Of a stretch of DNA of 64,000 nt, positions 26,465 to 39,000 are shown piece after piece; the first letter of the stretch is position 1; each line of letters begins with the position of its first letter. Source of the DNA: Bicyclus anynana (Eukaryota; Arthropoda; Insecta; Lepidoptera; Nymphalidae); NCBI RefSeq assembly GCF_947172395.1, contig NC_069094.1, positions 15,118,292-15,182,291 on the forward strand, read 5' to 3'. The translations under genes and the position numbers were made by a program. The notes beneath the pieces were generated by a model. It ran no database searches, was not told the origin of the DNA, and saw only the letters and a list, made by a program, of their open reading frames with translations.

Positions 26465-27115
26465 CTTAAACAGTACCCGGGAAGACATTACAGTTACCCA
26501 ATTCGTCTTCCCGGGCTACAAATATACATTATAATTTTATATAATTACTAAACTGTACTTAGACTACTTTCATCTAGCTCCAGGTCTAGCTGGTGGGAGG
26601 CTTCGGCCGTGGCTAGTTACCACCCTACCGACAAAGACGTACCGCCAAGCGATTTAGCGTTCCGGTACGATGTCGTGTAGAAACCGAAAGGAGAGTGGAC
26701 TTTCATCCTCGTCCTATCAAATTAGCCCGCTTCCATCTTAGATTGCATCGTCACTTACCATCAGGTGAGATTGTAGTCAAGGGCTAACTTGTAAAGAATA
26801 AAAGAAAATCTCGGAATAATCTATGGGTCCCCGGGATCACACGCGGACGAAGTCACGGACGTCCGCTAGTTTCTTATAAGTATTAATAACAAAACGATTT
26901 TTTCACAGTTCGAAAACTGGCTATCCACGTGCACTGAATGTGGTGAATCAGCGGTGACCAGCGCAAGGTCATCGTTGGCCAAGACCAAGGTAATGACGCA
27001 GTGGGCCAAGGACCATAGAAGCGATATCTGGACAAGCCTTCGTGGCAGCGCCTCTATCACATCTGTGTCATTATTAATGCTACTAGCTGGATATATTTTG
27101 ACTTACAAATTTTGA
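15656..27115 (+). CDS. APN gene B: complete M1 aminopeptidase N, GPI-anchored, 932 aa
   Basis: Membrane-anchored zinc aminopeptidase, by family an ectoenzyme of the midgut brush border. Coding exons: 15656-16119, 17593-17751, 18566-18880, 19204-19387, 20495-20736, 21082-21271, 21727-21919, 22121-22221, 22671-22847, 23183-23367, 23699-23866, 24011-24154, 24656-24725, 26909-27115; all phases fit, 2799 nt. Residues 1-20 are a signal peptide ending AVQSVYS; GAMEN 302-306; HETTH 338-342 with Glu361 (x18); catalytic Tyr425 in SISYQKAG; RVNYD opens the C-terminal helical domain; hydrophobic C-terminal GPI signal. Start choice: first Met of the signal peptide, two bases after a good splice acceptor (15652-15653), so a non-coding 5' exon lies upstream. 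The length is close to the usual 900-1000 aa. All catalytic residues are present, so it is predicted active. Numbered APN class not assigned. Confidence 0.95.
17400..17525 (-). repeat. tRNA-derived SINE, family 1, tail fragment
   Basis: Tail end with CCCATATTCAGCTCACTG and CACGCTGACCC blocks, in gene B intron 1. Confidence 0.65.
17925..18250 (+). mobile_element. RTE-like LINE 3' fragment
   Basis: Translates to RAMLGVSLRDRIRNEEIRRR and then KLKWQWAGHIVRR: the C-terminal region of RTE-type reverse transcriptases common in insects. Ends in the CAGTGGACGTCCATCGGCTG block plus (ATG)n. Heavily 5'-truncated; in gene B intron 2. Confidence 0.75.
18566..18880 (+). CDS. Gene B exon with canonical GAMEN motif
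   Basis: Third coding exon of gene B, holding GAMENWG near its 3' end. Acceptor at 18564-18565, donor GTTAGT at 18881. Confidence 0.94.
19160..19211 (+). repeat. Duplicated splice acceptor, gene B intron 3
   Basis: CTTATCACAGGGAATCTT at 19160-19177 and again at 19194-19211. Only the second leads into an open frame; using the first gives a TAA after two codons. Confidence 0.85.
19204..19387 (+). CDS. Gene B exon with zinc site HETTH-x18-E
   Basis: Fourth coding exon of gene B, containing HETTHMWFGN and the NEG glutamate with exact 18-residue spacing. The acceptor at 19202-19203 is the second of two duplicated copies; donor GTTAGT at 19388. Confidence 0.94.
19611..20009 (+). repeat. 400-bp dispersed repeat, copy 1
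   Basis: AAAGTCGAACAAAGGTTTAT to CGCCACCTAGCGTC, colinear with 60431-60808 over its whole length (AGGGTTAA, CACTCC, TCACTCTCC, CTACTCTTTACG blocks). No coding potential seen. Gene B intron 4. Confidence 0.7.
24238..24385 (-). repeat. tRNA-derived SINE, family 1, fragment
   Basis: Central block GTTTCCTCACGATGTTTTTC to GTGCATGCCCC, in a gene B intron. Confidence 0.65.
25690..25862 (-). repeat. Third tRNA-like SINE family, minus copy
   Basis: Reads toward a tRNA-like head on the minus strand (GGTTCCGTTGCTGGG region); in the last intron of gene B. Confidence 0.45.
26306..26870 (+). mobile_element. Helitron-like element with nested repeats
   Basis: TATTATAAAGTCGAAAG start and ACGGACGTCCGCTAG end with a terminal hairpin; holds a TTTA simple repeat (26427-26463), a short palindromic CCCGGGAAGAC piece and a family 2 SINE body. 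Ends 39 bp before the last exon of gene B. Confidence 0.6.
26570..26812 (+). repeat. tRNA-derived SINE, family 2 (body and tail)
   Basis: Lacks the tRNA head; keeps the GGGAGGCTTCGG...CTAGTTACC body and the CAAGGGCTAACTTGTAAAG tail. Nested within a Helitron-like element in the last intron of gene B. Confidence 0.7.
26909..27115 (+). CDS. Gene B terminal exon with GPI-anchor signal
   Basis: Phase-0 exon with TGA at 27113-27115. It ends RGSASITSVSLLMLLAGYIL and five more residues: small residues then a hydrophobic tail, a GPI signal. It starts 39 bp after the 3' end of a Helitron-like element. Confidence 0.93.
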   Translation, partial: FENWLSTCTECGESAVTSARSSLAKTKVMTQWAKDHRSDIWTSLRGSASITSVSLLMLLAGYILTYKF

Positions 27116-27327
27116 AAGTCATAAGTTATTGGGTGGTTAGGAGAGCCTTCACACAGCAAAATAAGCGATTATAGTTCAAAATCTTAACAGATGGTGTTAT
27201 TAGTAAATCTAGAATCTGTGATAACCATATCTTGAAGATACCTAGCTTTTAACTAGCTGCTGCTTTGGATTAAATGCATTCAAGTTGAGCTTAGACGATA
27301 TTGTTTCACCTAGAAGCTTTCATTTGT

Positions 27328-27597
27328 TCTGAGAGCGCGATTATACGTAACTTTCAATGCTTAACGATATTCAAAGACTCTTTTCGCTTGAGGTGAGTTC
27401 GAAATTTTTTCGATACTAAGTCGAAGTACCTAAAAAGTTGAAAATTATGAAATGCAAACTAGCGTATTCTGAGAGCGCGATTATACGTAACTTTCAATGC
27501 TTAACGATATTCAAAGACTCTTTTCGCTTGAGGTGAGTTTGAATTTTTTTCAGTACTGAGTCGAAGTAGCTCAAAAGTCGAAAATTATGAAATACAA
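27328..27597 (+). repeat. Tandem duplication, 140-bp period
   Basis: Copies start TCTGAGAGCGCGATTATACG at 27328 and 27468 and are nearly identical for the first 80 bp. 213 bp after the gene B stop, possibly in its 3' UTR. Confidence 0.85.
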
Positions 27598-28077
27598 TGC
27601 ATACTTGCATAATGTCGCTGACGACAGCACTTCCCCGATACCTACCTGTTTCGTCACTGAAAAATATTCAGCCTAAGTAAGATACTGCAATATTAATTCT
27701 TTGAATGAGTTACTTAAATAATTCGTTGTCCAAGGTAGCTGTCAGCTTTGAAATAGAAGTCAGGCATAAAATCAACCCTCACAGAATTTAACATATTTTA
27801 ATTAACATTTATAGATGGTTCTTCTCACTACGATTTATATTAAGACATTTTTTGCATTGTTTTGAATTCATTCAATTATGGTCAATCAATAGTTATAAGA
27901 ATACTGTACTTATCAACATTACTAAAGTCTACTAATTATAAATATTTATTATATTACATTGTATATAACATTACGTTTTTAATATTTGTTAAATCGTTTT
28001 AAGAAAATGTGAACAGAGATCCCGCTCCACTGTTGTATTATACGAGTATTTAGCTTGTAAATAATTATTATACTATT

Positions 28078-28107
28078 AATAAAGTTATTGTTAAAATTGG
28101 TAATAAA
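28078..28107 (+). promoter_or_regulatory. Candidate poly(A) signals downstream of gene B
   Basis: Two AATAAA hexamers (28078, 28102) lie in a short direct duplication about 960 bp after the stop. They are far from the stop, so they may not be the ones used. Confidence 0.25.
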
Positions 28108-28263
28108 GTTATTGTTAAATAAACATTTGTTAAGTTCAGATTGGTTTTGTTTTGTCTCGTTGTATTGTTTAGACTTCACTCATACGTTCATCCATCCACA
28201 AGTGTATATAATTTGTGGTTGAATGTATGAATGGATATTTGTAGCTAGAACTGCTAAACGGAT

Positions 28264-28548
28264 CTTTTTATTATTTACAAGTTAGCCCTTGACTATGATA
28301 TCACCTGATGGTAAGTGATGATGCAGTCTAAGATGGAAGCGGACTAACCTATTAGGAGGAGGATGAAAATCCACACCCCTTTCGGTTTCTACACGACATC
28401 GTACCGGAACGCTAAATCACTTGACGGTACGGTACGCCTTTGCCACCAGCCATACCTGCACCAATTAAGCCTCAATCGGCCCAGCCGAGGATCGAACCCA
28501 GGACAATCCATCTTGTAAATCCACCGCGCATACCACTGCGCCAAAATC
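28264..28548 (-). repeat. tRNA-derived SINE, family 2
   Basis: Nearly full-length minus copy between genes B and C, reading from the CAAGTTAGCCCTTGA tail to the head ACTGCGCCA. Confidence 0.75.
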
Positions 28549-28713
28549 TATATATCTATCTCTATCTAAATAAAAATTGGCTCAAATAGTTAAGCAAATT
28601 AATATCTTTTTTTTACAATATATCTAATTAAGATTCAAATATAGAATACTCTGTACACTTTGATAGATAGAATCTGTGATCAAAAAACTTTAAGAGATAA
28701 AATTAAGAGAGGC

Positions 28714-28758
28714 TGAGAGGCTCATTTAATTAAATTTATTAATTAAATGAGCCTCTCA
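28714..28758. repeat. Perfect hairpin, about 20-bp stem
   Basis: TGAGAGGCTCATTTAATTAA against its exact complement with a short loop. B-C spacer. Confidence 0.75.
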
Positions 28759-29149
28759 GTCTCACTTGCACATAAAGCACCAGCTCAAATATTGTGTGTG
28801 ATGAAATATGAAACGTAGGAAAAAGTAATAAACACATACCATAAAGCAAGAATAGCTGGCATCCATTAGCATTTTGTAGCATTTCCGTATCCGTGGGTGG
28901 TCAAATCAAGATTCGAAATGAAAAGAATTCATTTACTGATGCTATTTACACTATATGCATCATTTACTTACTTTTTCTAAGTAGGTTTTAAAAGCTTTTA
29001 TCGTATGAGCAATAACCGGGAAAGCATAAACAAACGACGCCCAAATAATACACCATTACCCAGTTTACAATGAACCGTGACATTATATTGAAGCGAATAT
29101 ACCGTCTTATTATTATGAAATAAAGGTAGAGAGGTTACGGCTCAAATGA

Positions 29150-29280
29150 AAATGGTCGCTACCGGCGCCAATTTTCCGTCGCGTTCGAATGGAAACGCAT
29201 TCGAAGTTCGAACGCGCTGGCTTCGGACGTAAGGCGTCCTTCAGTTTGGCGGGACATAAATCAAATTTGGAACGTCATTT
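29150..29280 (+). promoter_or_regulatory. CpG-richer tract upstream of gene C, possible promoter
   Basis: A GC-richer island in very AT-rich DNA 300-430 bp before the gene C start, with many CG and TTCGAA steps and an imperfect palindrome around 29172-29217. Promoter function is a guess from position; a mobile-element remnant is equally possible. Confidence 0.25.
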
Positions 29281-29578
29281 AAAAAAAAATATCTTAATGT
29301 TGCGTTCATTATAAAATTTAAACTAAATACGTTTGAGTGATTATAAAATTAAATTAGAACTGTTTATTATTTAAAAATAATATATTGTGGTGTGTTAAAT
29401 TCAAATTCGCATATAATTAATTTATAAATTCAATTGTTTAAATTTTATGTGATGATCTAATTTTATATTTCAAAAGAGATTTTCTTGTTTCTGTTACAAA
29501 TAAAAATAAGTGTGTTATGAAAACAATAATTATTATTGTTAAATTTGGTATAAACAATAAATTCGTTTGGACATAAAA

Positions 29579-30036
29579 ATGTTAATCTTTGCCATATTTT
29601 TGATATTGGTATCTTCAAGTTCGGCGTACGTTTTAGAAGAAGAGTGCCTTAACTACACAGTGTATCCAGTGCAATACGAATTGACTCTGATCCCTCATGT
29701 ATATAAGGACGGAAATTCATATTACGATTGTGATTTAGTGATAACAATAATTGCAAATGGACCAAATGTTAATATAATTGAACTGGATGCGAAGGATTTG
29801 GAAATTAAACGCGATTCCGTACAAGTTTTGGATGGAAATGTGAATTTAGTAAATGAATATAGACCTTATGAGTTTGATAATAGTAGAGGAAAGTTGTTTA
29901 TTTATTTGAGAGAGCCTCTTAAACAATACAGTTTGTCTAGGCAGCAGTATTTTATAAGGATTTCCTTTCTGAAGAGATTGAGTTCGGAAAGCGATGGCAT
30001 ATTTCTTGTACAATACGATGAAGACGGCAAGCAACA
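29579..30036 (+). CDS. Gene C first coding exon (signal peptide)
   Basis: Start chosen at the ATG at 29579, which directly opens a hydrophobic signal peptide; no in-frame ATG occurs between it and the upstream stop. Donor GTAAGT at 30037. Confidence 0.88.
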
Positions 30037-33000
30037 GTAAGTATTTATTACAAAAATGTCCTAAAACTCTAAAAAAAATATATATTTTTATAAAATATTT
30101 GCCATATTTTTTATATGATCAATATTCGCGTTGCGACTATTTTAGGAGTGGGGAAGACTAACTAAAAGTAACTAAATCATCCTTTACGGTGGAGCTGTTT
30201 TTACAGCTTATTATATTATTAAATATATAATCAAAATTTTTAGAATTATAGGAAAGAAAGATAAATCTTAAATACCAGACCCAAGACTCGAACCCAGGCA
30301 TAGTCACAAGAAAATCGGTTGGATCGTTCCAGAGATTTACCCGGACAACAAACAGATAGACAGACAGACGAAAATTTTTAAAAGTTTGTCTGCGTATTTT
30401 TATTGTGTAAATAACTTTAACCGCTTGATAAAACACAGTTAATCACAGACAAACACATTAATTTTATTTAAATGTGTATTGATGTTAGTGTATACTAGCT
30501 TACTATACAAATATACATATAGACAACCAAATATGTAATATACTCGTATATTACATATTTGGTATTTATGGCATTTTTTTATGAATAAATACGAAACGGC
30601 TTGATAGTACTAATAGATCGTAAGTGGTAGATAGATAAAGGAAACAAGGCGGTTATTTTCAATGTCAGACATATTTGGAGTGAGCTGGCTTCTCCTACGC
30701 ATTGGACCCTGAGATTTCTTAGAATGGTAATAGAGCACTACAGTCACATAATAGGATACTAGTATAGTACGCGGCCTATAAATTGAACCATGTAACACAT
30801 TTTAGTGTGCTAACAATATAGCGAATAAGTAACCATAACAATACGTTGATTCCACTACAATCACGTATAAAATTTTCAATAATCGCAAAGGAAAAAAAAA
30901 TCTTATTTATACAACCACAAAAAAATTACCTGTTTTTGATTTGAATTCGGAGACATAAGCAAAAACAAAATTCAATTTATTGTAACAGGACGATTTATAC
31001 ATATAGCGATACCTTAAAAAATATATATTGTAAAGTAAACAGACTAACAAATTTAGGCTTAATGGTATTAATTTTCAATTTGTCCACAGTAAGAGTATTT
31101 TGGATTAAAAAGTCGGGTATAATTTGGTCAATAATATTTCTTTTGCCTTTAGTGCAATGTAGATTTTCCTTTAAGGAACGAACAAACATTTTCTTATTTC
31201 ATCATATTTTTATGCATAAATCATGTATGTAACATTTTTTAATCTAATAAAACTTACCTAATATTTTAAATAATCTTGAATGACGATGTGTGTACAGTAT
31301 GGTACATCATTGAAAGGAAATTAAAACTTTAAGAAAAACTATATTAGACACAGACTTTGATGACTGGATGTGTATAAAATGAGGGTAGTACAAGTTTATG
31401 ATTACTCTTCTGGTTGTCAAACCTTTGTTCCCTTGTGATTATTTGACACCTTTAACGTAGGTATTAGTCACTACGAAGCACGCATCTAATACTTTGGTTT
31501 ATAATAATAATATTGTACCTACGCAGATGACCACCATTGTTCAACTTACTTGCCACGGTCTATACCTAGTGTTGTAGGGCCTTTAGTTGTGCCAGCGGAA
31601 ATCAATCGATTGCTTTGGTTAAGTTTACGTAAGTGGGTGGAGTCACTTTGACGTTTATCTTTTGGTCATTTTGGTGTTGGTGTTGCCTTGGCTTAACTTA
31701 AGGTTCTGGGTTCTATATAGGCATCCGCCGTGTCTGTCTGTCTGTCGCTATATACTCAAAGACTCACCAATAGATAAAATGGTTCATGAGGACGGTTTTT
31801 GTATACAATTCGGTAAGTTTTTGTGTAAATTGATTGGATATTGGTATAATTGTTAGAAGAGCTAAAAAAAGTAAAGCCGTCTGGGAGCATGAGCATAGTA
31901 GTGGAGTCTTTACAAACATAATCTGGCAAGTTTGTTGATGACACTTCGATGATATGCGGGCGACGGGGGGAAAGACTGGGCGTGTATGAAATCGTGCGTG
32001 CGGGGAAGTGAAGTGCATCAGTCGTGAATTTTTCATTCATCGCTACACGCTCCCCGGCCCGCGCGGACCATCGGGAGAGTTACGAATGAAGTTACCAAGC
32101 TATTGTAAAATTTGACGTTTCAAAAGTGCTTGTAAACTACCTACTGGATATAAATGAATTTTGATTTTTTTAATTTGATTTTAAGAATTTATTAAACAAA
32201 TCGTCGTCATCAACTCATATTCAGCTCACTACTGAGCTCGAGTTTCCTCTCAGAATGAGAGGGATTAGGCCAATAGTCCACCACGCTGGCCCAGTGCAGA
32301 TTGGCAGACTTCACACACGCAGAGAATTAAGAAAATTCTCTGGTGTGCAGGTTTCCTCACGATGTTTACCTTCACCGATTGAGACACGTGATATTTAATT
32401 TCTTAAAATGCACACAACTGAAAAGTTGGATGTGCATGCCCCGGACCGGATTCGAACCCACACCATCCGGAATCGGAGGCAGAGGTCATATCCACTGGGC
32501 TATCACGGCTCTTAAAGAAATATTACTCTTATATTGATCTACAAGATGTCTGTAATAGCATAATCTATATTTCAAGGTTAAATTAGAATACCCATTTTAA
32601 CCACATTGATAAACTTGCGGACAAAGTCGCGGGCGTCTGCTATTATTTCCTAAATTAGCTCTATTTAACTACATAAACTGAGTTCGACGTCATACGTAAA
32701 TCTATACTAATATTATAAAGCTGAAGAGTTTGTTTGATTGAACGCGCTAATCTCAGGAACTACTGGTCCGATTTGAAAAATTCTTTCAGTGTTACATAGC
32801 TCATTTATCGAGGAAGGCTATAGGCTATATTTTATCCCCTTATTCCTACGGGAACGGCAAACACGCGGGTGAAACCGCGGAGGCGTCTACTAGTATGTAA
32901 ATAATTCAATAACGCGTTTTGCATAACTGTATTATTTACATTGATTTTTTGCACATCGCCAATAAGCGAGCCAACGCAAATTAATAATAAGCAGGAATGC

Positions 33001-36000
33001 GATGACTACCGCGTTTAAATAGCGCGGTTACTGGTTAGTGCACCTAGACTTGTTAACACTGGTGGGATAATTATATTAGTTGTAGGTACTTCTTAGAATA
33101 CCGGAAATAAACTCATAGACACTGTTCGTTAGAATTCTAGATGTACCTAACATACAAATTAAAAATGTAGTGTTTTTTTTTTATATAAATTGTAAAATAT
33201 CAGCCAATGTCCCGAAGTTTCACCCGCGTAGTTTCGGTTTCCGTGAGAATACGGGAATAAAATGTACCCATATATCCTAAATACAAATATCCTAATATAT
33301 GTACCCATACAAATATCTTAAAATATAAATGCGAAAGGTTATTCACGAAATCTCAAAACCTCACTCTCACTTGCCTTTCAAAGATAAAATGTGGCAGTGA
33401 GGTAGTTTATAGATAGTAGAGGTCCACTAAGAACGGATTTTGCGAGAGGGCTGGATTGAGGGTCTAAGGGCGGACGAAGCCGCGGGCGTCCGTTAGTTTA
33501 ATATATTTCGCGGAAGCTTCTGATACTGTTTGAAATCTCTTGGAAGAAGACTCAGAGCGATGGAGCGAGTATCCAAGGATATACTTACTCCATCGCCCGC
33601 TGAATGACTTTGAATCGTCTTGGTCTCGGATCCGTAAATCATCATTATCAACACATATTCGGCTCACTGCTGAGCTCGAGTCTCCTCTCAGAATGAGAGG
33701 GGTTAGACCAATAGTGTAGTGGCCTAATGCGGAATGGCAGACTTCACACACGCAGAGAATTAAGAAAATTCTCTGGTATGCAGGTTTCCTCACGATGTTT
33801 TCCTTCACCGTTTGAGACACGTGATATTTAATTTCTTAATTAATTGGAGGTAAACCGGACCGATTTCGAACCCACACCCTCCGGAATCGGAGGCAGAGGT
33901 CATATCCACTAGGCTATCACGGCTCTCCGTAAATCACTGGGTAGTAAATAAATATAAAAATATATATTCGGTAAATAAATATACGAGAGGTTAAATAATG
34001 ATCCCAATTATATAGCCACAGCACATAACCTGCAAACAGAGCAACCATTCCGTTATGGCGACAGATAATCTAGTCCAACATCCTCCAAGGTCGCCCGCTC
34101 GACCGTGACACAGACACGCATTACTATTAATAGACCATTCAGTTATATTTGAACCCACAGAACTATAATAGTCTTGTGTGGTTCTGTGTATGAAATGGAT
34201 CATCTCGTACCTAATGGGTTATTGTTTAAACGGTTTTCCGGTCTACGTTTTTATACTTTAAGCCCCCATTCGCACGAGCGATCTTTAACGGACGTTAAAG
34301 AGGCGTTCAAATAGAACAAATTAATTCCCAAGTTTTTGTTTTTTTAGAGTTTTAAAAACGCGACGCTCCTTTTCGAGCATTGCATTTTAAATTTTGGGTG
34401 TTGGATATAGACCTTCATTTAACTTCATACTATATTTGAACGCTTTTTAACGCCCGTTTAAAAAAACTCTCGTTCGAATGAGGGCGAGAATCGACGTTTT
34501 TTTAACATTTGACGTTTTTTTAGGGTTCAATACCAGAAAAATTTAACCCGGATAAATTTGTTGTTCGTCTATCTGTCTGTTTATCGAAAATATTTTTTCG
34601 TTGAGGATCGGTTTGAAGATCGTTTTTCATGTTCCCGTTGGTGTACCTACTGAGATAAAATATAGCTTATATTATTTAATAGTGTAGCTTTCCATTGACA
34701 AAAGGTTTTTTTATCGGTTTAGTGGATTAGGCATTGAACCGTACCGCACAAACTCTTTTTCGCGTTTAATAAGATGGTTGCATAGTCATACATTACTACG
34801 AAGCCAGACAACCTGAATTCGAGCTTAGCTATGTCTAATATCCACGAGTAAAAAATAGGTCAGGCCCTTTACTGTAAAGGTAGAGGTTAGTTATATACTT
34901 GATCAATAATAAAATCTTAGTAACAAAAAAATTAAACCGACTTCAAAATCACAAAAATAAACTAAAAAGCGAAAATAACACCGTATGTGCTACCTTCTGA
35001 TCAGTTTGAAGGCGGTGCTAAACCAGTGACGTATTAAATACAACCGTTTCAGAAAGAACCACGTCAAAGAACTGTCTTTAAATCCTAAAACATAATGACA
35101 TCGACTTTAGCTAATGCGTTACTGCCTTCAAAGTGATCAGGGTAGAACATACGATGTTATTTTTCGCTTTTTAGTTTATTTTTGTGATTTTGAAGTTGGT
35201 TCAATTTTTTTGTAAAAAAGACTTTATTTTTATGTTTTTAGTGTGTCCTAGCTTAATGAACGAAAGCGACACAGTTTGTTATTTTCATTTTAACACAAAA
35301 CTACTGAACCGATTTTCATGAAAATTAAATGGGACCAATCTGGAAAAATCTCCTTTTTTTGAAGTCGGTTAAAAATAGCTGGTAATGACGCTGATGATAA
35401 TTTTTCTTTCATTTACAGATATCTCTTCACAACTCGCCTTTCACCGAACAAGGCCAAATACTTCTTCCCGTGTTTCGACAACCCGCAGTTTGAGGCAGTA
35501 TTCAAGTTCAAGGTGTACGTGACGTCACCACACCCCAGCCTGCAGTACTGCAACACGAGCCTAGTGATCGCCGACGAACAGAAACGACAGTAGGTATCCA
35601 AACCTATAGTGATCTGTGATCCCAACATACTAATATTAAGGCTACTGAAAATACTTGGACCTTGCTCACGAGATTACCGCCATGTGGAATGTTGAGTCAA
35701 CTGTTATTGTTCCGATGGTTGTTTCAGTCAACGATTTTCTAGCGAAAAGCTTCGACCAACATCTTAAGAAGCTTTCACTTAACTGTTAGGTCAAGGGATA
35801 CAGAAGGCAGTGATTCTTGAGACGGCGCGTATTGTGAGGAGGTTCCTCACTCTGGAGCCCTGATCACCGGTTGCTTGGGCACTCAAATGTCCCGCAGCGG
35901 GAGGGTTTATTTTTTTATAAATTTTTAATAGTGTTTTGTATTATATTTTTATATTAACATTGTTTAAATTAAAAAAAAGTTAAATAAATAAATGAGAGAC

Positions 36001-39000
36001 ATACCAAGGCTACTAATACCTTGAACAATATTTTCTTATATTTTGAAAGACAATTTAATCTATATTTATACTAATATTATAAATGCGACAGTAAGTCTGT
36101 CTGTCTGTTACCTATTTCACGGCATAACGGCTGAACCGATCAAGATGTTTTTTAGTATTATGGGACCTTGGAGCAAAACAGAGGTTACTTTTTAACTCTA
36201 AAATAAGAATAGGTGAAATAGGGGTTGAAAGTTTGTAGGGAAAGTCCTTAATTTTTAGAGTTACTTTTAGTTTTAAAAATGTTCATAAATCATAAAAAAG
36301 ATACGGAATATAATGTGATTGAAGAATTTTTAAAATTCAACCCTTAAAGTGGTGTAATAGGGTTTGAAAATTTACATTGATTTCCACGCGGACTAAGTCG
36401 CGGGTGTCCGATAGTCTACAATAATTTTCGCCACGGTCAGCACTTCCTAAGGTCGACTTTCGATCACTCGTCGAAAGTCATACGAATATTATACAGATGA
36501 AAGTTTGTGTGTGTGTATGTTTAATATGTTTGTTGTTGTTACTCTGGATTAACTTTTGAACCCCACATGGTTCCCGCGGGATTTGTGAAAAACTGAATTC
36601 CACGAAGTCGCGGGCGTCCGATAGTATTACATATAGTTGATTTGGTGTGTATAAGGTTATCAATCAGGGTATGCACTTGTAATAAAATTAAGCAAAGTGG
36701 AAAAATCTGTATTTCATAAGCACTAAGAAGACAACTCTTAGGGTATGCAGTACTTTAATGCATGTATGAAGAAGTTGACTCATACTGTTGTTCAAGTAAG
36801 TGACAAGAAATGGCACAATTTCCACAACCACTTATCACATATGTAGTTCTGACTTTATAAGGATAGACATTAAGGGCTTGATTGAACGACAGCGTGTGAT
36901 AGATACGATTACAAGAGATCAAATTAAATATCAGAGAGTTGTACAATTTTCTATTTACGTGTACTTTACCGTTTAAGTTGATAAAGAGAAAGTTATTCTA
37001 TAAAAACTTGCTAAAGATCTAGTTGCCATTAGGTTCCAGTATGAAGAAATTGATTTATTTCTAGAAAAACCTTGACAGACTGTAAAGGTGTGTTATATTA
37101 TTTTTTTAATAATTTTACATAAGTAGAAATATCCGTAGAATTGGACTATTTGGAACAGGAATAATAAAGAATTAGTGACTGCCTCCGTAGCACAGTGCGC
37201 GGTGGATTTACAAGACGGAGGTCCTGGGTTCGATCCCTGGCTGGGTCGATTGAGGTTTTCTTAATTTGTCCAGCTCTGGTTGATGGGAAGCTTCGGTCGT
37301 GGCTAGTTACCGCCCAAAGCCGTAACGCCAAGCGATTTAGCGTTTCGCTACTATGTCGTATAGAAACCGAAATGGGTGTGGTTTTTCATCCTACGACTAA
37401 CAAGTTAGCCCGCTTCCATCTTAGATTGCATCATCACTTACCATCAGGTGAGATTGCATTGCAGTGAAGGGCTAACTTGTAAAGAATATAAAAAAAATAC
37501 GTTTGGCACTCGGGAACTGCCGCGGTAAAGCTATTGCATAACATTTTTTATCAACTTATGCAATTATAATTATTTATGCAGTATTTTATTTATTTAGCAA
37601 ATAAAAAAATAAAAGAATAAAAAAAAAATGTGTATACGTTGAGCTGGAATCGAATTCTGGTTTAATAAGTTGCCCCTTAGTTTTACACCATTTGTCAAGT
37701 TGAGTCGATATGATAACGTCGAAATTATTGTATTAACTTGATGCACAGCTAGGATGTTAGGTTTGTTTTCGTTACGGAATTTCTTGATTCGGTCGCCGCG
37801 CTCAAAACCCGCAATAAAAACTATACAATAGCTTATTAATGGTGATTAATTATTAACTAAAGCAATGTGAATGCACCTTTACTACAAATGCAATTACGTA
37901 CTATTCATATCCATTTGAAGTATGCGCCTAAAGCGGTGGTCTAAAAGTGTGCTCGGTACCTTGTATGGAGGAGCAGATTATCGGTACGTCATCTTATATT
38001 TCCTTTCCCAAGCCTATTAGAAGCGTGTTTTTTATTTACTAGTAGCTGGGCTGCAATCTCACCTGATTTCGATGGCCTGCGTGGTGCAGTGATATGCGCG
38101 GTGGATTTACAAGACGGAGGTCCTGGGTTCGATAAAAAAAGTAAAGGTAAAGGTTTTCTTAATTGATCCAGATCTGGCTGATGGGAGGTAACTAGCCAAA
38201 GGTACCGCCCTACCGTCAAAGATGTACCGCCAAGTGAACGTTACGGTGCGATGTCGTGTAGAAACCGAAAGGGGTGTGGATTTTCATCTTAGATTTGCAT
38301 CATCACTTACTATTAGGTGAGATGTACATTTCGAAGTACTGTAGTTTTATCATGCACTCCTGACTGGTTCTTAAACGGCATCGTACCGGAACGCTTAATC
38401 CATTAGATGTACTCATTGCAGGCAACTAAACAGTTCCCAGACCAGACCCGAGCGAGAGTAAAATGTAAGACCAAAATAATTCGATCAACGGCAGGACGTC
38501 ACTGTGGGAATAAATAAAAGTACTCGCCACTCAAATTGGGTTGCGTAGAATATTAAAAAAATACATAGAAAAGAAAGAAAATAGTTCTCTCGGATCTGTT
38601 AATATCAGACTCAATAGCATTGCGAAGATTTGTCGTTAAAGAAATCAGGAAACCATTATAGATTTCGATAAATTAAATAACCGCTATATTTTCTTTCCAG
38701 ACAATCGAACGGTTATACAATAATCGAGTATATACCTTCCCCACAAGTAGCATTATACCAGGTTGGTTTCCACCACTCCAAATTCGGCAGTCGGCAGACC
38801 ACAGCGAAGAAGACCAACGATACTCTAGTCATCTGGGCACCTGGATCTACTTTGAAGCATTACGATTTCATATTAGTGTATGGAGAAACTATAATCAACT
38901 TGATCCATGAATACGCAGCGATCAATAGACCACTTGTCAATGGACCCATAAACGTAGTGTCTGTGCCGAGAATATTACATGGCTATGAGATTGGTAGCTG

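Larger units (their letters stand above)
27116..29578. other. Spacer between genes B and C
   Basis: Contains the 140-bp duplication, a SINE, a hairpin and a CpG-richer tract described separately. No other gene or clear signal seen. Gene C promoter expected near its 3' end. Confidence 0.6.
30037..35418. other. Gene C intron 1, 5.4 kb
   Basis: Filled with SINEs, MITEs and a Helitron-like element listed separately, plus a palindrome at 30527-30562 (CCAAATATGTAATA arms). No conserved open frame on either strand. Confidence 0.65.

Noticed and set aside
31756..32040. Overlapping minus-strand frames of 94 and 90 codons
   Set aside because: Fall on the TGGCAA-ended MITE; two frames open in the same place indicate no coding constraint.
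33464..33820. 118-codon minus-strand open frame
   Set aside because: Spans a family 1 SINE and a LINE remnant; open only by chance.
37195..37467. 90-codon open frame
   Set aside because: Entirely inside a family 2 SINE.
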